Of a DNA stretch of 64,000 bases, positions 1-10,500 are shown piece by piece (position 1 is the stretch's first letter; every line of letters begins with the position of its first letter). The DNA lies in contig JAGYJW010000002.1 of NCBI GenBank assembly GCA_018401435.1, forward strand, positions 124,001 to 188,000, given 5' to 3'. The notes under the pieces are model-generated. The model saw only the letters and a program-made list of their open reading frames with translations. It made no database searches and was not told the DNA's origin. This DNA is from Deltaproteobacteria bacterium. GTDB lineage: Bacteria; Myxococcota_A; UBA796; UBA2385. A program made the translations under genes and the position numbers.

Positions 1-1258
1 CGGCCCCCGAGACGATGGCGGCAGCCTGGCTGGTGCCCGCGAACATCCACAGCTCGATCTTCGAGGGGTCGTTGGGCGCGATGGTCTCCGCCAGGATGCC
101 GTCGGGGTAGCCGTCCCCGTTCGCGTCGCGGTCCAGGCAGCCGCCCGGGGCGCTCAGGTCCGCGGCGATGCCCAGGTTGGCATAGGGCGCCGCCAGCCGT
201 CCGCCGGCGCCGCCGGCGCAGACCGAGGTGACCGCGAGAACGGACGGGCTGGCCGCGGGGTAGCTGACCCGAGCCAGCGCGTCGTTGCCTGCCGCGCCCA
301 CCAGCAACACGCCGGCCGCGTTCGCCCGCTCCAGGGCCGCCGACATCGCTGGCGAGGGCAGGTACCCGGAACCAAAGGCCAACGACATGTTGATGACGTG
401 GGCGCCGTGGTCCACCGCGTGGTGGATGGCCTCCACCAGGTCGATCTCGTAGCCCGAGTTGTTGGCGTCGAGCACCTTGAGGGGCATGATGCCCACGCCG
501 GGCGCGATGCCCATCACGCGGCCGTCGCCGGCGATGGTGGTGGCGATGTGGGTGCCGTGGAAGTGGTCGTCGTCGGGGTAGGGGTCGTTGTTGACGAAGT
601 CGTAGGGGGCCACGATGCGCGAGCTGCCCAGCGATGGCGCGGCCTTTCGCATCGGGCCTGAAGCGCCATCCATCTTGTAGTCCCTATATGCCACGCCGGT
701 GTCGAGCACCGCGACGGTGATGCCGGAGACGTCGGGCAGCACGCTGGGCATCGCCACATCGTCGATATGCCACTGGAGGTGCCGGTAGTTACCGCCAACG
801 GCAACTCCGCTGGTCGGGTCGCCCCCCTCCGCGCCCCGCATCCGCGCGTGGGGGCCCGACCAGAGCAGCCGCGAATCCGCGCGAAGGTCGGCGAGCGCGT
901 CGGGCGCCAGCTCGGCCGTGTCCAGCACGCCGTAGCCGCTGCGCCGCACCTCTGCGGCCACCTTGACGCCGTGGTCGGCCGCGATGGCCTCAAGCACGTC
1001 CTGGCTGGCCACCATGACCAGCAGCTCATCCTCGGCCCAGGTCGCCGCCTCCGTGGCCTCCTCTGCGCTGGCATCCGGCGAGAGGCTGCTCCCCACGCTT
1101 GTCAGGACCTTGCGGGTCGGCCGGTCCTCGGTGGCTTTGCGACCGGGCGCGTCCCCGGACGGCTTGGAGTCGGGGGCCAGGGACCCGAGCGCACAGAGCG
1201 TGCCGACCGCAACCAAGGCCAGCGCGAGGCGTGAACGGGGAGAAGAAGGAGGGATCAT
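1..1258 (-). CDS. Secreted subtilisin-like serine protease (peptidase S8), C-terminus outside window
   Basis: Reading the minus strand from ATG at 1258 gives 419 codons with no stop before the window edge. The first 30 residues look like a signal peptide (SRLALALVAVGTLCALGSLA). The subtilase catalytic triad is clear: Asp about 186 in TVAVLDTGVAY, His about 234 in HFHGTHIA, Ser about 410 in MFAGTSQAAA. The oxyanion-region Asn is in GAAGND. Residues 75-140 look like an inhibitor-type propeptide. The protein should be an exported endopeptidase. It is a close paralogue of the S8 gene at 57682-60093 in this window: both have LQWH before the catalytic domain, triad spacing is almost identical, and both carry a NGDGxPDG segment before the catalytic Ser. 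The start codon lies only about 300 bp from the distal end of the CRISPR array; no functional link is visible. Confidence 0.9.
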   Translation of the reverse strand, partial: MIPPSSPRSRLALALVAVGTLCALGSLAPDSKPSGDAPGRKATEDRPTRKVLTSVGSSLSPDASAEEATEAATWAEDELLVMVASQDVLEAIAADHGVKVAAEVRRSGYGVLDTAELAPDALADLRADSRLLWSGPHARMRGAEGGDPTSGVAVGGNYRHLQWHIDDVAMPSVLPDVSGITVAVLDTGVAYRDYKMDGASGPMRKAAPSLGSSRIVAPYDFVNNDPYPDDDHFHGTHIATTIAGDGRVMGIAPGVGIMPLKVLDANNSGYEIDLVEAIHHAVDHGAHVINMSLAFGSGYLPSPAMSAALERANAAGVLLVGAAGNDALARVSYPAASPSVLAVTSVCAGGAGGRLAAPYANLGIAADLSAPGGCLDRDANGDGYPDGILAETIAPNDPSKIELWMFAGTSQAAAIVSGA

Positions 1259-1563
1259 GGGCGCTCCGTTGCCTGAGGACGACGCGCCAGGGTTGGTGCG
1301 TTCGATACTCCCTCGGAGCAACGGCTCGACCACCGCCCGACTTGACCCCGCCGCGGCAGTCCGAGGCCCGCGCAGGCGGGGTGATCGGCGAAGATCGAAG
1401 TCAGCACGGGATCAACGCGGATCTCACTGCCGCACGCCCTCTTGTCCGGCCGCGCGCAGAGCCGGGTGCTGGCAGGCGATCGGCGGGCGAGGGCGGGGTG
1501 GGCGGCTGGCTTGTAGACAGCGGGGTCAAGAAGGCAGGGTGCCAAATTGCGGCTGCCAGAGCC
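1259..1563. other. Intergenic region between protease start and CRISPR array end
   Basis: About 300 bases without a convincing gene. It must contain the promoter of the leftward protease. It is GC-rich and has no AT-rich tract typical of a CRISPR leader. The last bases before the array (CAAATTGCGGCTGCCAGAGCC) run directly into the first, slightly mutated repeat. Confidence 0.5.
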
Positions 1564-4500
1564 GCTTGAATGAGGCCCAGCCCTGGGGCTGGGAGGGGAC
1601 TCGACAGCGCCCGATACCCACCGCCGGGTTTTGAACGCTTCAATGAGGCCCAGCCCTGGGGCTGGGAGGGGACGGACTACGCGACCACCGACGGCGACGT
1701 CAGGGCGCCGCTTCAATGAGGCCCAGCCCTGGGGCTGGGAGGGGACGTCCGCCGGGGCTATGAGCAGCACTGGGGCACCGCCGCTTCAATGAGGCCCAGC
1801 CCTGGGGCTGGGAGGGGACGGGACGGACGCCGAATAGGGTGCGCTGGCTCATCGGCTTCAATGAGGCCCAGCCCTGGGGCTGGGAGGGGACGGCGATCTC
1901 CCGGATGCCACCACTGACCCTGCTGGTGCTTCAATGAGGCCCAGCCCTGGGGCTGGGAGGGGACCACCGGGCCGGCGAAGATTTTGCCGTGCTGATCGAC
2001 CTGCTTCAATGAGGCCCAGCCCTGGGGCTGGGAGGGGACACCGCCATCCCCACCGTCGTCAGCATCTTTGACGGGCTTCAATGAGGCCCAGCCCTGGGGC
2101 TGGGAGGGGACCGACGCGATCGCCACGCACAAGGGGCAGGCGTATGTCAAGCTTCAATGAGGCCCAGCCCTGGGGCTGGGAGGGGACTCATCAATGATGC
2201 GAAAACCATGGGCGACTACCGGCTAGCTTCAATGAGGCCCAGCCCTGGGGCTGGGAGGGGACCGACCACCACCGCCCGGGGACAGGGCGAGCCAAGGGGC
2301 TTCAATGAGGCCCAGCCCTGGGGCTGGGAGGGGACATTGCCCACCGGATCGAGCTGCTGACTCAGCCTCTGCTTCAATGAGGCCCAGCCCTGGGGCTGGG
2401 AGGGGACCGCCGGTCGAGCTGACGCGGCCCCATCGCCTGAGCGTGCTTCAATGAGGCCCAGCCCTGGGGCTGGGAGGGGACGGATGGATGAGGGGCACGG
2501 TAGAGGCTGCGGGAGACGAGCTTCAATGAGGCCCAGCCCTGGGGCTGGGAGGGGACGACGGGCATCTGCGTCTTAGTGGATGGCCTTCGTCGCCGCTTCA
2601 ATGAGGCCCAGCCCTGGGGCTGGGAGGGGACGGGGACAGCCGCGGGGACACGGGGACACCGCCCACGCTTCAATGAGGCCCAGCCCTGGGGCTGGGAGGG
2701 GACTCGCGCCTACCGGGCCAGCATCGGCGTCAACTGGTCGCTTCAATGAGGCCCAGCCCTGGGGCTGGGAGGGGACCGGGACGGACGCCGAATAGGGTGC
2801 GCTGCGTCATCGGCTTCAATGAGGCCCAGCCCTGGGGCTGGGAGGGGACAGGTCAGCCAGCTCGCGGGCGATGCGTAGGGCGGCGCTTCAATGAGGCCCA
2901 GCCCTGGGGCTGGGAGGGGACTTGGCTGACGAGGTCGGCAGTATCCTCGGTGTGGGGCTTCAATGAGGCCCAGCCCTGGGGCTGGGAGGGGACTCACCCG
3001 CTCGTAGGCGCCGCCCGACGTGACCGGGCTTCAATGAGGCCCAGCCCTGGGGCTGGGAGGGGACGCGGGGCGTCCCTCGTCGCTCTGATTTCCCGCCCTG
3101 GGCTTCAATGAGGCCCAGCCCTGGGGCTGGGAGGGGACGGTACGAGCGCCACCCCGCGGCCGTCTTCGGCTATGCTTCAATGAGGCCCAGCCCTGGGGCT
3201 GGGAGGGGACGACCCCTGCACGATGCCCGCCGACCCGACGCCGGAGCTTCAATGAGGCCCAGCCCTGGGGCTGGGAGGGGACACGATCGAAACCCTCGCC
3301 ATGGAGCACCTGCGCGCCGTGCTTCAATGAGGCCCAGCCCTGGGGCTGGGAGGGGACCCTGGCACGGTGACGCCGTGCGGCGGGTGCTGACCGAGCTTCA
3401 ATGAGGCCCAGCCCTGGGGCTGGGAGGGGACGCCAAGTCGTCGCCATTTTTCTGGCTGACCGTCTAGCTTCAATGAGGCCCAGCCCTGGGGCTGGGAGGG
3501 GACACGACATGAACCCGCACATCACCAAGGCCCTGCTGGTGCTTCAATGAGGCCCAGCCCTGGGGCTGGGAGGGGACTGACCTGACCCGGAGCCACCATG
3601 CCAGCCTCGACCGCCAATGAGGCTCACAGCCCCAAGCTGGGAGGACCCACGGTAAAGCAGAGACGGCACCAGGGTCCCCAAGGCCGGGGCTTCAATGAGG
3701 CCCAGCCCTGGGGCTGGGAGGGGACTACCTTCTGGCTCCTGCTGAATGCGCTGATCAGCGGAAGGCTTCAATGAGGCCCAGCCCTGGGGCTGGGAGGGGA
3801 CGCGCTGGTTTGGAGCCGCACGGCCTGGGACTACGCGCTTCAATGAGGCCCAGCCCTGGGGCTGGGAGGGGACCTACGGTGGGCAGACGGCACCAGGGTC
3901 CCCAAGGCCGGGGCTTCAATGAGGCCCAGCCCTGGGGCTGGGAGGGGACTACCTTGGCCCCGCGTTGGACGCGTTGATCAAGTGGGGGCTTCAATGAGGC
4001 CCAGCCCTGGGGCTGGGAGGGGACCGTGCGGCGGATGTCTACTACGATAACCCGACGGGGCTTCAATGAGGCCCAGCCCTGGGGCTGGGAGGGGACCGTG
4101 ATCCCATCGGCGTCGGTCATGTAGACCGCCAGCTTCAATGAGGCCCAGCCCTGGGGCTGGGAGGGGACCAGCTCGCCAACGTCAGGGCAGGTCTGGAGGA
4201 CGCGCTTCAATGAGGCCCAGCCCTGGGGCTGGGAGGGGACTGGGCAGGTAGACCCTCAAACCTGACCACATGACTGGCTTCAATGAGGCCCAGCCCTGGG
4301 GCTGGGAGGGGACCAGGAGGAGGCGATCGCCGCAGTCCGGTATGAGTAGCTTCAATGAGGCCCAGCCCTGGGGCTGGGAGGGGACTGCCCGACGCCGACG
4401 CCGACGGCACGATCACCGAGGAGCTTCAATGAGGCCCAGCCCTGGGGCTGGGAGGGGACTATCGAAGATGACGGCCCTCTACGGGAGGCACACCGTGCTT

Positions 4501-7500
4501 CAATGAGGCCCAGCCCTGGGGCTGGGAGGGGACACCACCACGGCGCCCACCGGAGGGAGCGCTTCCCGGCTTCAATGAGGCCCAGCCCTGGGGCTGGGAG
4601 GGGACGGCGCCACCGCGCCCCGCGGGCACGAAAGTACCAGTGGCTTCAATGAGGCCCAGCCCTGGGGCTGGGAGGGGACGCCGCTCGTACCTACGCTGAC
4701 ACCATCAAGGCACTGCTTCAATGAGGCCCAGCCCTGGGGCTGGGAGGGGACATGGCCTGGACCGACGAGGCGACCGGCCTGCAATGGCTTCAATGAGGCC
4801 CAGCCCTGGGGCTGGGAGGGGACTGGAACGCGTGGCAAGCGCCGCCCGTGACCTCACCTCCGCTTCAATGAGGCCCAGCCCTGGGGCTGGGAGGGGACCG
4901 TCCGCGCCAGGCGGGAGCGCGTGTAGGCCGACCGCTTCAATGAGGCCCAGCCCTGGGGCTGGGAGGGGACATGAGCAGAGGGAGCGACGAACGGAAACGG
5001 CCGAGAACCTTCAATGAGGCCCAGCCCTGGGGCTGGGAGGGGACCCCGGCACCATAACCACGCCGACGTGCCCCGGACCCTTCAATGAGGCCCAGCCCTG
5101 GGGCTGGGAGGGGACCCGTCGCCCCCGCCGGACGGCGCACCCGCAAGCGGCGCCTTCAATGAGGCCCAGCCCTGGGGCTGGGAGGGGACATCAATGATGC
5201 GAAAACCATGGGCGACTACCGGCTGCTTCAATGAGGCCCAGCCCTGGGGCTGGGAGGGGACGCCACCATCACGGTGGCGACGCGAGACGAGGACAGCGGG
5301 CTTCAATGAGGCCCAGCCCTGGGGCTGGGAGGGGACCCCCCGCGCCAAGGCGTACCAGGAGTTCATTGCCATGCTTCAATGAGGCCCAGCCCTGGGGCTG
5401 GGAGGGGACTATACCCATGAGGCGCCCCGCATTTCGCTTTCGGGGCTTCAATGAGGCCCAGCCCTGGGGCTGGGAGGGGACTAGGATGGGTTCCAGGGCG
5501 CGGGCGTGATCGAGCGCGGCTTCAATGAGGCCCAGCCCTGGGGCTGGGAGGGGACCTGGTCGGGGCTGTTCATCCGGTCGCGGTCGGTGTGCTTGCTTCA
5601 ATAAGGCCCAGCCCTGGGGCTGGGAGGGGACCGCCATCCCGATCCCAGTCGAGCGCCGGCAATACGCTGCTTCAATGAGGCCCAGCCCTGGGGCTGGGAG
5701 GGGACCGCCGCGGCCCTGTGGCGCTGGTGGGCACCCGAGCCGCTTCAATGAGGCCCAGCCCTGGGGCTGGGAGGGGACCGAATCGGGCGCGCTCACTGAT
5801 TCGACCCCTCGCCGCTTCAATGAGGCCCAGCCCTGGGGCTGGGAGGGGACGGGGCCAACCGCCCGGGCCGGGGATGCCGACCCCGCTTCAATGAGGCCCA
5901 GCCCTGGGGCTGGGAGGGGACACGGTGTCGGCCGATGCGGTGCGCGCCGCGCGGGAGCTTCAATGAGGCCCAGCCCTGGGGCTGGGAGGGGACGGTGTCG
6001 GATGTGGGGCCGGCTGTGGCTGCGGTCCTGGCTTCAATGAGGCCCAGCCCTGGGGCTGGGAGGGGACGCCGTGGCTGCTATCGGCAAAGACGTGGGCCCC
6101 TACCTGCTTCAATGAGGCCCAGCCCTGGGGCTGGGAGGGGACTTCCAGCAGCGTAATCGTGCTGCGGCTGGACCGAGCGCTTCAATGAGGCCCAGCCCTG
6201 GGGCTGGGAGGGGACTCCCTCCCTCTGGTGTGGGTTCGCCTGGACCGATACGAGCTTCAATGAGGCCCAGCCCTGGGGCTGGGAGGGGACCGATCTGAGT
6301 CTTCAGGTCGCCGATGTCGGCCCGGCTTCAATGAGGCCCAGCCCTGGGGCTGGGAGGGGACGCAGGCGGGCCGTCGCGATCGCCCTCTGGTCCATGGGCT
6401 TCAATGAGGCCCAGCCCTGGGGCTGGGAGGGGACCCAACGCCCCGTATGCCCCGGCAGGGGGCGCCAATCAGCTTCAATGAGGCCCAGCCCTGGGGCTGG
6501 GAGGGGACCGCTTGGAGATCGGATCGAAGATCCCGGTGCGTCCGCTTCAATGAGGCCCAGCCCTGGGGCTGGGAGGGGACGCCACGGGGTCCAGATCCCC
6601 AACTGCCCCGCCTGGCTTCAATGAGGCCCAGCCCTGGGGCTGGGAGGGGACCGCGTGTCGCACTGGTGGACGGGCGGGGGCTCTGCCTAGCTTCAATGAG
6701 GCCCAGCCCTGGGGCTGGGAGGGGACCGCGGGTAGCGTCTTGCCGGCCTCCATCGTGGACATGCTTCAATGAGGCCCAGCCCTGGGGCTGGGAGGGGACC
6801 TCGCCGGCGAAAGCGCTTCGCTGGCGCTGGCCGAGCTTCAATGAGGCCCAGCCCTGGGGCTGGGAGGGGACGAGGAATCGCCCCAAGCCCGTGGGCAACG
6901 GTCTGGGGTGCTTCAATGAGGCCCAGCCCTGGGGCTGGGAGGGGACCACAGCTGCGCGGCAAAGGGGGCCCGATGAAGGCGCGGCTTCAATGAGGCCCAG
7001 CCCTGGGGCTGGGAGGGGACGCTCCCTGGAGCAGGCCCTGGAGGAGGCGGTCCGCCGGCTTCAATGAGGCCCAGCCCTGGGGCTGGGAGGGGACCGAAGC
7101 CGAAGAGCTTGCGGCTTGGATGGAAGCCTGGGCTTCAATGAGGCCCAGCCCTGGGGCTGGGAGGGGACGGCATTGGTCGAAAGGGTGGCCCGAAAGGTGT
7201 AAAGCTTCAATGAGGCCCAGCCCTGGGGCTGGGAGGGGACGAGAAGGGCCGCGAGAAGCGGGGACTGCTGGCGCGCCTGCTTCAATGAGGCCCAGCCCTG
7301 GGGCTGGGAGGGGACCGTTACAGCGGGCGCTATCGCTGGCCGATTGGGTAGCTTCAATGAGGCCCAGCCCTGGGGCTGGGAGGGGACCGGCGAGGCGAAC
7401 GCCACAAAGATCGCCGACAGCATGCTTCAATGAGGCCCAGCCCTGGGGCTGGGAGGGGACGTACTCGCGCGCCTCCACCTCCAACGCCGTTGCCTGCTTC

Positions 7501-10500
7501 AATGAGGCCCAGCCCTGGGGCTGGGAGGGGACACACGGACCGGAGCGTGTCGAGCCGCAAAGATGGCGCGCTTCAATGAGGCCCAGCCCTGGGGCTGGGA
7601 GGGGACGGCCCGGCGGGATGGTGCCCGCCTCGCGCTGCACGGCTTCAATGAGGCCCAGCCCTGGGGCTGGGAGGGGACCCGCTCCCCCGGCGGCCTGATT
7701 CTGGGCCGGACGTGGCTTCAATGAGGCCCAGCCCTGGGGCTGGGAGGGGACCGCGACGGACGATGTGCACATCACGGTGGCTACCGCGCTTCAATGAGGC
7801 CCAGCCCTGGGGCTGGGAGGGGACGCCGGGGCTCCACCGCCAAGGTTGCTTGTCAGCCCGGCTTCAATGAGGCCCAGCCCTGGGGCTGGGAGGGGACGGT
7901 GCGATGGCTGCACCCGCGCTGTTCCAGCCACGCGCGGCTTCAATGAGGCCCAGCCCTGGGGCTGGGAGGGGACGGCCCCGCAGGGCGGGCTGTCACTTTG
8001 TGCCTGACAGCTTCAATGAGGCCCAGCCCTGGGGCTGGGAGGGGACAAGACGTACCTGGAGCGCACCAACCTCGCTGTCCTGCTTCAATGAGGCCCAGCC
8101 CTGGGGCTGGGAGGGGACTTCACATACCATCGCGTCATGTACCCTCAGGACCTGCTTCAATGAGGCCCAGCCCTGGGGCTGGGAGGGGACTCAAGCCCGC
8201 CACCTGGGCGTTGTACTGCTTGCTGAGCTTCAATGAGGCCCAGCCCTGGGGCTGGGAGGGGACAGGGCTGGCTGGAACCAGGCTTGGGCGCCCGGCTATG
8301 CTTCAATGAGGCCCAGCCCTGGGGCTGGGAGGGGACCGCTTGGGTCGATGGCAACCTGCTCGCGTTGAACGTGCTTCAATGAGGCCCAGCCCTGGGGCTG
8401 GGAGGGGACGGCTTAAAAACGGCCCTAAACACCATCACGACTATGCTTCAATGAGGCCCAGCCCTGGGGCTGGGAGGGGACCAGGTGGGGCGCCAATCTC
8501 GGCTACTACTTCCCCGAGCTTCAATGAGGCCCAGCCCTGGGGCTGGGAGGGGACCCAGCGCAACCGCGAGGCCCGGGCCATCCGGGCGGGGCTTCAATGA
8601 GGCCCAGCCCTGGGGCTGGGAGGGGACGGGCCCTCTCCCGTATGGGAGGGGGCTTTGCTGTCACGCTTCAATGAGGCCCAGCCCTGGGGCTGGGAGGGGA
8701 CACCACCGCTGACGGTGTCGCTGACGGTGTCGTTAATGCTTCAATGAGGCCCAGCCCTGGGGCTGGGAGGGGACAACTGCTCAGCGGAGACAGAGGCCGC
8801 CAGGGTGGATTGCTTCAATGAGGCCCAGCCCTGGGGCTGGGAGGGGACGATATATGCGATAGCGAGGTTAGCGGTAACCAAAGGGCTTCAATGAGGCCCA
8901 GCCCTGGGGCTGGGAGGGGACCCGTCTGGTTCACACTTACCTTGACGAATGTATGGCGCTTCAATGAGGCCCAGCCCTGGGGCTGGGAGGGGACGAGGCG
9001 TATGTCGTCGGGCAAACAACCGGCCCGCCGCGCTTCAATGAGGCCCAGCCCTGGGGCTGGGAGGGGACGGAGCGAGCTGGGCCGGGAGTGGGTCCAACGC
9101 CTGCTTCAATGAGGCCCAGCCCTGGGGCTGGGAGGGGACTTGAGGCTGCCGACGTTGGTGCTGCCGGCGATGGTGCTTCAATGAGGCCCAGCCCTGGGGC
9201 TGGGAGGGGACCCCAACAACGTCGCGGCGCGCAACGATCCCGTGTGGGAGCTTCAATGAGGCCCAGCCCTGGGGCTGGGAGGGGACACGGTAGGGAATCC
9301 AGTTTGACATTTTAGCAGCTTCTGCTTCAATGAGGCCCAGCCCTGGGGCTGGGAGGGGACGAAGGCAGAGGCCCTGGCGACCCTGCGCATGTTGCGGCTT
9401 CAATGAGGCCCAGCCCTGGGGCTGGGAGGGGACGGCGCGGGCCTGTTCGGGCGTCCAGGCCATCAGGGCTTCAATGAGGCCCAGCCCTGGGGCTGGGAGG
9501 GGACCGGGGCCATGGTCCGAGAAGGGCGCGCGCGCGACGGCTTCAATGAGGCCCAGCCCTGGGGCTGGGAGGGGACCCGAGATCACGGCGCGCTCGCGGG
9601 CCAGGGTCGGGCTTCAATGAGGCCCAGCCCTGGGGCTGGGAGGGGACCTACAATCGGCGGGCAGCGCCTCCGCGTATCTGTCGCTTCAATGAGGCCCAGC
9701 CCTGGGGCTGGGAGGGGACCGCAGTATCGTGCACTGTTGAGCACGATAAGAATGGCTTCAATGAGGCCCAGCCCTGGGGCTGGGAGGGGACAATCCCATT
9801 AGCCGGTCATTGCTGGCGCTTGTGGGGGACTAGCTTCAATGAGGCCCAGCCCTGGGGCTGGGAGGGGACCGGTGGGCGCCACAGTCCGCATCTTCAACCT
9901 GTCGCGGCTTCAATGAGGCCCAGCCCTGGGGCTGGGAGGGGACCCTCCGGCTCCGAGCCGCGCACAGAGCACAGCGCACGGCTTCAATGAGGCCCAGCCC
10001 TGGGGCTGGGAGGGGACTGGCCCGCGAGCGCGCCGTGATCTCGGCTGAGTACCTGGGGCTTCAATGAGGCCCAGCCCTGGGGCTGGGAGGGGACACGCGT
10101 ACCTCTCAGCACGACCGACCGCACCAGCAGGCTTCAATGAGGCCCAGCCCTGGGGCTGGGAGGGGACACACCGTGCCCCGCCCAATAGCTCTACCCTACC
10201 TGCGCTTCAATGAGGCCCAGCCCTGGGGCTGGGAGGGGACGAGACGGGGTAGCGCATAGTGGGCGGGGTAGTTTATGCAGCTTCAATGAGGCCCAGCCCT
10301 GGGGCTGGGAGGGGACTTGGTCGTGGAGACGGGCCAGCCGATGATCTCCGGCTTCAATGAGGCCCAGCCCTGGGGCTGGGAGGGGACCCGAAGAGGGGGC
10401 CGCTGAAACCGTCCAGCGTCCGGCTTCAATGAGGCCCAGCCCTGGGGCTGGGAGGGGACGCACCTCCGGCGCCAGGGGGTCGCCATTGCGCTCGCTTCAA

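Noticed and set aside
1259..1563. CRISPR leader at the protease side of the array
   Set aside because: Not AT-rich, the adjacent repeat is itself mutated, and the repeat's strand signature points the other way; kept only as an alternative in the polarity finding.
8702..8737. Internal tandem repeat in one spacer (GCTGACGGTGTC twice)
   Set aside because: Short and confined to one spacer; most simply a repeat in the source DNA.
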